NCBI GenBank assembly: GCA_025350885.1
Contig: JANXXA010000475.1
Span: forward strand, 1-6,939
From: Phenylobacterium sp.
Lineage (GTDB): Bacteria; Pseudomonadota; Alphaproteobacteria; Caulobacterales; Caulobacteraceae
Direction: 5' to 3'
DNA: 6,939 bases
Shown one piece after another: positions 1 through 5,773 of the stretch. The notes beneath the pieces were generated by a model. That model did not search any database. It was not told where the DNA came from and was given only the letters and a program-made list of their open reading frames with translations. The position numbers and the translations under genes were made by a program. Positions within the stretch are counted from its first letter, which is position 1. Every line of letters starts with the position of its first letter.

Positions 1-479
1 CCCAGCTGATCAACAAGTCCAACCAGTTCAACCTGACCACGCACCGCTATTCCGAAGCCGAGGTCGCCGCGATCGAGGCCGATCCGAGCCGGCATGCGGT
101 GCAGGTCCGGCTGGTGGATTCGTTCGGCGACAACGGCATCATCAGCGTGATCATCGCTGATCGCCGGGGCCAGGCCTGGGAGATCGACACCTGGCTGATG
201 AGCTGCCGGGTGCTGGGACGGCGCGTCGAGGAAGCGGTGCTGGCTCACCTGGCCGCCGCGGCCCGCGCCGACGGGGCGCTGAGCCTGGTCGGGCGCTATA
301 TCCCCTCGGCGAAGAACAAGATGGTCGCCGGGCACTACGACAAGCTGGGGTTCGAACGGATCGAGCAGGCCGACGACGGTGCGGCGACCTATCGGCTGGA
401 GCTCTCCAGCTATCCGACCCCCGACCTGCCCATGCATATCGACGATCGCGCTCTGGCGGTCCTGGAGACCCACCGATGA
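1..479 (+). CDS. FkbH-family protein, C-terminal part (partial at 5' end)
   Basis: The reading frame is open from base 3 and gives 158 residues to the TGA at 477-479; the start lies outside the window. The first residues read QLINKSNQFNLTT, the signature that joins the HAD phosphatase-like domain (subfamily IIIC) to the C-terminal GNAT-like domain in FkbH proteins. It is followed by the other conserved blocks: DNGIISVII, EIDTWLMSCRVLGRRVE, and a YIPSAKNKMV segment ending in YDKLGF. Characterised family members, in methoxymalonyl-ACP and other glyceryl-ACP pathways, take the glyceryl group from 1,3-bisphosphoglycerate, dephosphorylate it and place it on the thiol of an acyl carrier protein in the cytoplasm. 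The HAD half with its catalytic aspartate is not visible, so activity cannot be judged here. The carrier protein is also not in the window. The stop overlaps the methyltransferase start, suggesting the two act in succession. The family call is firm; the exact acyl product is inferred. Confidence 0.92.
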   Translation, partial: QLINKSNQFNLTTHRYSEAEVAAIEADPSRHAVQVRLVDSFGDNGIISVIIADRRGQAWEIDTWLMSCRVLGRRVEEAVLAHLAAAARADGALSLVGRYIPSAKNKMVAGHYDKLGFERIEQADDGAATYRLELSSYPTPDLPMHIDDRALAVLETHR

Positions 480-1423
480 GCGACGACAAGGCCGCCGAGC
501 TGCGGGCGCTGACCGCGGGCCGGCCGCACACCACCCATGTGCTGGAAACGGTGATCGCCGTCTGGCCGGAACATGCCGGCTATCTGGTCAAGAGCTTCGC
601 CGCCCGCTCACCGGCCATGCTCGACGCCACCGAAGCCGCCGCCGGCGCGGCGCGCAAGCTGATCGCCGGCCAGGAGGCGAAGTTCGCGGCCGACTATCGC
701 TGGACCTGCGACCAGCTGCGCGACGAGGAACTGTTCTTCCACCGCGAGGGTCGCTACCGCCTTTCGACCTTTGCCGAGGCCAACGCCGAGGTCTATTCGA
801 ACCACGACTACATGGGTCGCTACGTCAACGGCCTGCTGCTGACCCAGCTGCTTTGGTACAACCACGTCGCCACCTTCGAGATGTTCCTCAACCAGGTGCT
901 GCCCAACGCGGCGCGGCCCTTCGACTATCTCGAGGTCGGGCCGGGCCATGGCCTGATGGTCTATTTCGCCGCCCAGTCGCCGCTCTGCCGCACGCTGGAG
1001 GCCTGGGACGTGAGCACGGTGTCCCTGCGCGAGACCCGCGCGGCGCTGGACACCCTGGGGCTGACCAAGCCGGTGTCGCTGGTCGAGACCGACATCCTGC
1101 AGACCAAGCGGCCGGATCGCCGGTTCGACCTGGTCGTCATCTCCGAGGTGCTGGAGCATCTGGAGCGACCACACGTGGCGCTCGACTTCCTGCGCGGCTG
1201 CATCGCCGACGACGGGCGGATCTTCATCAACGTGCCGCTGAACAGCCCCTCGCCCGACCACATCTATCTGTTCTCGACGCCCGACGACGTTCGCGTGCTG
1301 GTCGAGGGCGCTGGGTTCAAGGTCGACCAGATGTCGCTGTTCGCCACCCAGGGCAAACGCATCGAGTCAGCCCTGGCCAACCGGATCAGCGTCTCGGCCG
1401 GCGTCATCGCCCGGCCGAGCTGA
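476..1423 (+). CDS. Class I SAM-dependent methyltransferase
   Basis: A 315-residue protein. The ATG lies in an ATGA overlap with the FkbH-like gene and has a GGAG at 464-467, 8 bases upstream. The C-terminal half is a Rossmann-fold methyltransferase: motif I is YLEVGPGHG (151-159), an acidic residue follows in AWDVS (D178), a further block is LVVISEVLEHLERP (219-232), and a GRIFINVPLNSP strand (247-258) precedes a SAM-fold tail. The first 145 or so residues are a mostly helical extension that probably supplies substrate recognition. In FK520-type pathways an O-methyltransferase acts on the carrier-bound product of FkbH, so I infer that this enzyme O-methylates a glyceryl (or oxidised glyceryl) thioester. 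Nothing in the sequence fixes the methylated atom. A sugar or C-methyltransferase role remains possible. No signal peptide or membrane segment is seen, so it should be cytoplasmic. Confidence 0.85.
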   Translation: MSDDKAAELRALTAGRPHTTHVLETVIAVWPEHAGYLVKSFAARSPAMLDATEAAAGAARKLIAGQEAKFAADYRWTCDQLRDEELFFHREGRYRLSTFAEANAEVYSNHDYMGRYVNGLLLTQLLWYNHVATFEMFLNQVLPNAARPFDYLEVGPGHGLMVYFAAQSPLCRTLEAWDVSTVSLRETRAALDTLGLTKPVSLVETDILQTKRPDRRFDLVVISEVLEHLERPHVALDFLRGCIADDGRIFINVPLNSPSPDHIYLFSTPDDVRVLVEGAGFKVDQMSLFATQGKRIESALANRISVSAGVIARPS

Positions 1424-1436
1424 AGGCGCGCCCCAC

Positions 1437-2999
1437 GTGCTCTTCAACTCGTTCCTCTTCATCTTCGGCTTCCTGCCTCTGGCGCTCGGGCTGTTCTATC
1501 TGGCGGGGCGGTTCGGGCGGCTGGCCAAGGTGGTGCTGACGCTTCTGTCCCTGGGCTTCTACGCCATGTGGCGGCCGATCCATCTGCCGCTGCTGCTGGG
1601 CTCCATCGTCGTCAACTATTTCGCCGGCGACCGCATCCAGGCCGCCCTGGCCGCCGGGCGACCAAGGACCATGCGGCTGTGGCTGGTGCTGGGCCTGGCC
1701 GCCGACCTCAGTTTCCTGGGCTGGTTCAAGTACGCCAACTTCGTGGCCGACAACATCGCCGCCGCGACCGGGGCGACGTCGGACCTGGCGAAGATCGCCC
1801 TGCCGCTGGGGATCTCGTTCTTCACCTTCCAGAAGATCGCCTATCTGATCGATTCCTCGCGTGGCGACGCGCGGAAGATGGGGTTCCTGGATTTCGCGCT
1901 GTTCGCCGCCTTCTTCCCGCAGCTGATCGCCGGACCGATCGTCCACTACAAGGAGGTCGTTCCGCAGATCCAGAGCCGCACGTTCGGCCGGCTGATCGGC
2001 CGCAACCTGCTGATCGGCCTGGTGATCTTCGCCATCGGCCTGTTCAAGAAGACGGTCATCGCCGACACCTTGTCGAGCTATGCCACCCCGATGTTCGCCG
2101 CGGGACAGGGCGGCCACGCCTTTACGCTGACCAGTGGCTGGCTGGCGGCCATCACCTTTACCTTCCAGCTCTATTTCGATTTCTCGGGCTATTCCGACAT
2201 GGCCATCGGCCTGGGCCGGATGCTGGGGGTCAAGCTGCCGCTGAACTTCCATTCGCCGCTGCGGGCGTCGAACATCGCCGACTATTGGCGCCGCTGGCAC
2301 ATGACCCTGCAGCGGTTCATCGTCGCCTATATCTTCCAGCCGCTGTCGCTGCCGCTCAACCGCTGGGCGGCCGCGCGCGGGCTGCGCGACTGGCCGGCCT
2401 TCGCGGTGGGCGTCGGCATTCCGGCCTTCGTCACCTTCGTGGCGGTGGGCGTGTGGCACGGCGCCGGCTGGACCTTCGTGCTGTTCGGGGTGATGCACGC
2501 CGTCTACATCTGCACCAACGAGGCCTGGGGCGAATGGCGCAAGCGGCGGCGTCGGCAGCTGAAGAAACTGGGTCGCGCCCTGGCTGAGTCCGGGCCGCTG
2601 AGGATGGCGCTGTTCCACGCCATCACCCTGGTCGCGGTGATCTATGCCAACGTCATGTTCAAGGCGCATACGGTGGGCGACGCGATTTCGGTCTGGAAGG
2701 GCATGACGGCGCTGAACGGTCTGGGCCTGGACAGCGTGGCCGCGACCCTCGACGCGGGCCTGGCCGCGAGCCTGCTGGTCAGCGTGATGCTGGTGTTCGC
2801 GATGCCCAATACCCAGCAGATCATGGGGCGATTTGATCCGGCCTATAACTGGCGCGACTGGCGCGGCGTGGCGCGTCCGCTGGTCCGCTGGACCTGGAAG
2901 CCCGACGCCGCCGGGCTGGCGTTCGCCGGCGTTACCCTGTTTGCCGCCATCATGTTCATCCAAAGGGGGAAGGCGATCTTCCTCTATTTCAACTTCTGA
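1437..2999 (+). CDS. MBOAT-family membrane O-acyltransferase (AlgI/DltB type)
   Basis: A 520-residue polytopic inner-membrane protein with roughly 11-13 hydrophobic segments. GTG at 1437 is chosen because it yields the typical AlgI-like beginning MLFNSFLFIFGFLPL, with GAAGG at 1422-1426 as ribosome site. Family hallmarks in order are LPLGISFFTFQKIAYLID (122-139), FFPQLIAGPI (159-168), FQLYFDFSGYSDMAIGLGR (243-261), YWRRWHMTL (283-291) and VGVWHGAGWTFVLFG (337-351), where H341 is the expected catalytic histidine and H288 the second conserved one. It ends in FLYFNF, close to the C-terminus of AlgI-like proteins. Family members move an acyl group from a cytoplasmic thioester to an extracytoplasmic acceptor, as AlgI does for alginate acetylation and DltB for D-alanine. 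Residues 367-380 form a very basic loop (WRKRRRRQLKKLGR). Position after FkbH and the methyltransferase suggests the donor is their carrier-bound product. The acceptor is unknown. Confidence 0.95.
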   Translation: MLFNSFLFIFGFLPLALGLFYLAGRFGRLAKVVLTLLSLGFYAMWRPIHLPLLLGSIVVNYFAGDRIQAALAAGRPRTMRLWLVLGLAADLSFLGWFKYANFVADNIAAATGATSDLAKIALPLGISFFTFQKIAYLIDSSRGDARKMGFLDFALFAAFFPQLIAGPIVHYKEVVPQIQSRTFGRLIGRNLLIGLVIFAIGLFKKTVIADTLSSYATPMFAAGQGGHAFTLTSGWLAAITFTFQLYFDFSGYSDMAIGLGRMLGVKLPLNFHSPLRASNIADYWRRWHMTLQRFIVAYIFQPLSLPLNRWAAARGLRDWPAFAVGVGIPAFVTFVAVGVWHGAGWTFVLFGVMHAVYICTNEAWGEWRKRRRRQLKKLGRALAESGPLRMALFHAITLVAVIYANVMFKAHTVGDAISVWKGMTALNGLGLDSVAATLDAGLAASLLVSVMLVFAMPNTQQIMGRFDPAYNWRDWRGVARPLVRWTWKPDAAGLAFAGVTLFAAIMFIQRGKAIFLYFNF

Positions 3000-3004
3000 C
3001 CGCC

Positions 3005-4036
3005 ATGGCCCGCCTGCACCCCTTGCGAAACGTCCTGGCCATCCTCGGCATCGCGCTCGGCGTCGCCGTCGCGGTGTGCTTCCTGCCGGAGAATTCGTAT
3101 CAGCGCTGGCAACTGCTGAAAGGCACGTTCCAGGGCAACGCGGTGTGGATGTATGAGCGCATCCACTTCGATCCCCGACCGATCGACGTGGTGTTCATCG
3201 GACCCTCGCGCACTGACCGGGGCGTCGACCCTGAACGGCTGCAGCGCGATCTGGCGGGCCTGGGCGCGGGGGCCGGCAAGCCGGTCCGCGTGGTGAATTT
3301 CGCCCTGCCGCAGGGCGGGCGCAACGTCAACGCGGTGATCTTCGAGGAACTGCTGGAGGCCAAGTCACCAAGGCTGGTGGTCATCGGGGTGATCGAAAAG
3401 CCGTCGCGCCTGGGCCACCCGGCATTCAAATACATCGCCCCACGCGGCATGATCGTGCAGCCGGGCTACGCCGGCAACCTCAACTACCTGCAGGACCTGA
3501 TCTATCTGCCGTACCGCCAGATGCAGCTGTTCGCCGCCGACGTGGCGCCCGGATTGTCGGGCCTGACCAAGAGCTTCGACGCCAAAACCTACAAGCCCGA
3601 CCAGGTGCAGCCCAAGGTCATCGAGATCTTCGACGGCACGATGCGCAGCGCCACGCAGCCGGCGACCGAGGCGGAGCTGGAACAGGGCGTCTACAAGCTG
3701 GAAGCCGGGACGCGCCCGCCGATCCTGCCGGACCGCTTCGCCGACATCGAGTTCGGCGACGAGCGCTATTTCATCCGCCGCATCGCCGCCGCCGCCCGAA
3801 GCAAGGGCGTCAAGGTGGCGTTCCTGTTCATCCCCTATTACTCGGGCCCCGACCGGGTGCTGGAAGAACCGTTCTACCGTCAGTTCGGGCCGGTGTGGAG
3901 CGCGGGCTATCTGGCGCCACAGGCGAACCTCTATTCCGACTATGCCCACCTGACGGTCGATGGGGCCGGCGTGCTGACCGACTGGCTGGCGCCCCAGGTT
4001 GCCGCGATGCTCTCCGCACCGGAACCCGCGCGATGA
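3005..4036 (+). CDS. Membrane-anchored SGNH-hydrolase-like protein (DltD/AlgJ/AlgX-like role)
   Basis: A 343-residue protein starting 5 bases after the MBOAT stop. No good ribosome site precedes the ATG, so coupling to MBOAT translation is likely. Residues 8-27 form one hydrophobic segment that should anchor it in the inner membrane, with the rest in the periplasm. The fold signs are SGNH-like: a strand then serine in DVVFIGPSRTDRGVDP (61-76, candidate nucleophile S68), a glycine/asparagine block VVNFALPQGGRN (96-107), a strand LVVIGVIE (124-131), and near the end SDYAHLTVDG (311-320), which supplies a D312-x-x-H315 pair. That gives a plausible Ser-Asp-His triad. Block I lacks the GDS of classical SGNH enzymes. 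An MBOAT followed by such a protein is the arrangement of DltB/DltD and AlgI/AlgJ(X), so I infer that it passes the acyl group to, or helps select, the final acceptor. It could instead be an esterase. The family call comes from motif layout, not from clear homology. Confidence 0.75.
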   Translation: MARLHPLRNVLAILGIALGVAVAVCFLPENSYQRWQLLKGTFQGNAVWMYERIHFDPRPIDVVFIGPSRTDRGVDPERLQRDLAGLGAGAGKPVRVVNFALPQGGRNVNAVIFEELLEAKSPRLVVIGVIEKPSRLGHPAFKYIAPRGMIVQPGYAGNLNYLQDLIYLPYRQMQLFAADVAPGLSGLTKSFDAKTYKPDQVQPKVIEIFDGTMRSATQPATEAELEQGVYKLEAGTRPPILPDRFADIEFGDERYFIRRIAAAARSKGVKVAFLFIPYYSGPDRVLEEPFYRQFGPVWSAGYLAPQANLYSDYAHLTVDGAGVLTDWLAPQVAAMLSAPEPAR

Positions 4037-4434
4037 TCGAAAGCCGCCTCTTGCATCACGTCGGCATCGTCCAGCCGAGCGAGGCCGACGCCCAGGCGCT
4101 GATGAGCCTCTTGGGCCTGGAGGAGGACTATCGCGGGTTCGTGCCGCAGTGGTCGGCGCTGTGCATCTTCACCAAGGCCGCGGCCGGCGGCTCGCCGATC
4201 GAGTTCGTGATCCCCGACGGCGGCCCGCTGGAGCGCTTCAACAAGGGCGCCGGCGGCCTGCATCACATCGCCCTGCAGGTGCCCAGCCTGGACGCGCTGG
4301 CCAAGGCGCTGGGCGGCGAGGGGATGCGGCTTCTGGAAGACACCCACGTCAAGGGCGCCGGACCCTTCCTCTGCAATTTCCTGAGCCCGGTCTACACCCG
4401 CGGCATCACCATCGAATTCGTGGAGCTGTTGTGA
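4033..4434 (+). CDS. VOC-family protein (glyoxalase / methylmalonyl-CoA epimerase fold)
   Basis: A 133-residue protein whose ATG overlaps the preceding stop (ATGA at 4033-4036), so it is probably translationally coupled. Two beta-alpha-beta-beta-beta modules are visible. The four expected metal-ligand positions are all filled: H9 in LLHHVGIV, E57 in PIEFVIP, H78 in GLHHIALQV and E128 in TIEFVEL. The LHHVGIV and GLHHIALQV elements resemble methylmalonyl-CoA epimerase, which inverts the alpha carbon of an acyl thioester, and the length also suits that family. No signal peptide is present, so it should work in the cytoplasm. In this operon it might epimerise or otherwise tailor the carrier-bound acyl unit made by the FkbH-like protein and methyltransferase; that is inference. 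Lyase, dioxygenase or binding roles are also known in the superfamily and are not excluded. Confidence 0.85.
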   Translation: MIESRLLHHVGIVQPSEADAQALMSLLGLEEDYRGFVPQWSALCIFTKAAAGGSPIEFVIPDGGPLERFNKGAGGLHHIALQVPSLDALAKALGGEGMRLLEDTHVKGAGPFLCNFLSPVYTRGITIEFVELL

Positions 4435-4459
4435 TGCCGGCAGGCCGAGGGCGCGTCGG

Positions 4460-5623
4460 GTGACGGGCCAGTCTTCGGCGCCGCAAGCCTTGACGCCGGC
4501 GACAACCCGGGAGGGCGGCGACCATCTGAAAGCGCTGGACGGGTTGCGCGGGCTCGCGGCCCTGGTCGTCATGCTGGGCCACTCAGCCTACGTCTACGTC
4601 GACAGCGGGCGGGCCCAAGGCCCGCTGGAGGTGCTGCTGAAGATGGTGCTGCGGGGCGGCCACCCGTCGGTGATCCTGTTCTTTTCCCTGAGTGGATTTG
4701 TGCTCTACCTGGCCTTCGTCAAGCGGCCCGGGACGTCCTACGTGATCTATCTGACGCGACGGGTGTTCCGCATCTATCCGGCTTTTCTGGTTGCCCTGGC
4801 GCTGGCTTTGGCGCTGCACTTGGTCCTGGCGCCGACGGCGCAGCCCGGACTGGGACCGTGGACGCTGACCAACATGATCTATCCGGCGGACCCGATCATG
4901 GTGCTTCGCCACGTGCTGATGCTCGGGGTTTTCAGCTCCGACATCGCGCTTGATCCGGTGATCTGGAGCCTGGTCATCGAGCTGCGGTTCTCAATTCTGC
5001 TCGTCCTGTTGGCCATGCTTTGCGCGCGCAGCCGGATCGGCCTGATTGCGCTGTTGATCCTGGCGCATGTGGCGGGCCGGGTGGTTGCGGCTCGCCTGCA
5101 TCTGCCGTCACCCTATATCTTTGGCGGCTCGGCGCTTGGCGCAGCGGCGATCACGCTGTTTTATCTGCCGAGCTTCGGCTTTGGCATCCTCGCCGCCGAT
5201 GTCGTTCTGAACACCGATATTCCGCGCCGCCTGCGCTTGCCCCCATGGGTCCAGATCCTGGTCTGTGCGGGGGCCTTCGTGACGGCCAAGCTGATCAACG
5301 ACGACCTCGCCTGGGCCGTGGCGGCGACGGTGATCGTCTTCGTCGCGGCGGCGGCGGGGCCGGTCAGCACGCTGCTGAGGCTGGCCCCGTGCCTGTTTCT
5401 CGGGCGGGTGTCCTACAGCCTCTACCTGGTGCATCTGCCCATCCTGCTGGCCCTGGTCTATGTCCTTCAGCCGCACGTCGGCCTAGTGCTTCCAGTGCTG
5501 CTGGGTCCGGTCCTGTCGCTGTGCGTAGCGGCGGCGATGTACCGCTGGGTCGAGGTTCCCGGCATCGCGCTGGGCAAAGCGGTCACTGAGGATCGCCGCA
5601 CGCCTGCGGCCCGGCGCGCGTGA
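4460..5623 (+). CDS. Acyltransferase 3 family integral membrane protein (OafA-like)
   Basis: A 387-residue protein with about ten membrane segments. GTG at 4460 is preferred because GAGG at 4447-4450 lies 9 bases upstream; the next in-frame start (TTG 4490) has no ribosome site. Family marks are ALDGLRGLAALVVMLGHS (25-42), containing the R30-x10-H41 pair that is conserved and needed for acyl transfer in this family, FFSLSGFVLYL (74-84), YLTRRVFRIYPAF (97-109), IWSLVIELRFS (168-178, with W169 and E174) and LGRVSYSLYLVHLPI (314-328). It ends soon after the final helix, with no C-terminal SGNH domain. Members add acetyl or other short acyl groups to sugars of O-antigen, capsule, exopolysaccharide or lipid-linked glycans, at or across the inner membrane. 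As the last gene of the unit it may modify the same polymer as the MBOAT or a different position. Its substrate cannot be read from the sequence. Confidence 0.93.
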   Translation: MTGQSSAPQALTPATTREGGDHLKALDGLRGLAALVVMLGHSAYVYVDSGRAQGPLEVLLKMVLRGGHPSVILFFSLSGFVLYLAFVKRPGTSYVIYLTRRVFRIYPAFLVALALALALHLVLAPTAQPGLGPWTLTNMIYPADPIMVLRHVLMLGVFSSDIALDPVIWSLVIELRFSILLVLLAMLCARSRIGLIALLILAHVAGRVVAARLHLPSPYIFGGSALGAAAITLFYLPSFGFGILAADVVLNTDIPRRLRLPPWVQILVCAGAFVTAKLINDDLAWAVAATVIVFVAAAAGPVSTLLRLAPCLFLGRVSYSLYLVHLPILLALVYVLQPHVGLVLPVLLGPVLSLCVAAAMYRWVEVPGIALGKAVTEDRRTPAARRA

Positions 5624-5651
5624 GAAGACCGGCGCGCCTTCGCCCGGCGCG
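5613..5651 (+). repeat. Overlapping GC-rich hairpins after the operon
   Basis: GGCGCGC (5613-5619) can pair with GCGCGCC (5632-5638) across a 12-base loop that includes the acyltransferase stop codon. Alternatively, CGCGCC (5633-5638) can pair with GGCGCG (5646-5651) across a 7-base loop. The two structures exclude each other. Neither is followed by a T run, so this is not a classical intrinsic terminator, although it could slow polymerase or protect the 3' end of the operon message. In DNA of this GC content some such pairing is expected by chance. Confidence 0.35.
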
Positions 5652-5687
5652 ACGATCGCCAGTCGGCTGGACGTCGACTTTCCCCGC

Positions 5688-5716
5688 TGTGACCCGCTGG
5701 AAGTATCCGGGTCACA
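5688..5716. promoter_or_regulatory. Perfect 9-bp inverted repeat upstream of the beta-helix gene (possible operator)
   Basis: TGTGACCCG (5688-5696) and CGGGTCACA (5708-5716) are exact reverse complements separated by 11 bases. The element ends 54 bases before the TTG start of the beta-helix gene, within a 147-bp non-coding gap. The position suits an operator for a dimeric regulator or a leader-RNA hairpin. The outer TGTGA/TCACA halves recall CRP sites, but they are 19 bases apart instead of 6, so CRP is unlikely. The following bases AAAATTG are the most AT-rich part of the gap. I cannot assign a convincing -35/-10 pair. Confidence 0.45.
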
Positions 5717-5760
5717 AAATTGCTTCGCTGATCCCGTTTCCATGCGCTTGCAACCCCGTC

Positions 5761-5773
5761 AGGAGCCACCTTG
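5761..5773 (+). promoter_or_regulatory. Ribosome binding site that fixes a TTG start
   Basis: AGGAG at 5761-5765 is followed by five bases and then TTG at 5771-5773. The TTG opens directly into a good signal peptide (MARNTSPLIAVLVLLC), and no ATG or GTG in the frame lies in a position that would keep that peptide whole. This supports TTG as the true start. Confidence 0.75.

Larger units (their letters stand above)
1..5623 (+). other. Predicted operon for carrier-bound acyl synthesis and surface acylation
   Basis: Six same-strand genes follow each other with gaps of -4, 13, 5, -4 and 25 bp. There is no room for an internal terminator, and two junctions are ATGA overlaps (476-479 and 4033-4036) typical of translational coupling. 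The order is FkbH-like protein, methyltransferase, MBOAT, SGNH-like protein, VOC protein, acyltransferase 3. The promoter must lie left of the window because the first gene is already open at base 1. The unit probably ends near 5623, where a 147-bp non-coding gap begins. Co-transcription is inferred from spacing only. Confidence 0.75.

Noticed and set aside
608..1261. Minus-strand 217-codon frame opposite the methyltransferase
   Set aside because: It has no recognisable domain, and the opposite strand carries SAM motif I and the other methyltransferase blocks.
379..1539. Plus-strand 386-codon frame overlapping the FkbH-like and methyltransferase genes
   Set aside because: It is a run of Arg/Pro/Ala/Gly with no fold signal and conflicts with two well supported genes.
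1404..2963. Long minus-strand open frame of 519 codons opposite the MBOAT gene
   Set aside because: The protein is rich in Gln, Arg, Gly, Asp and His with no family motif, and it mirrors the third-position GC bias of a gene with clear MBOAT motifs. It is a shadow frame.
5688..5716. CRP-type binding site suggested by TGTGA and TCACA
   Set aside because: The half sites are 19 bases apart, while CRP sites have about 6 bases between them. Kept only as an unassigned inverted repeat.
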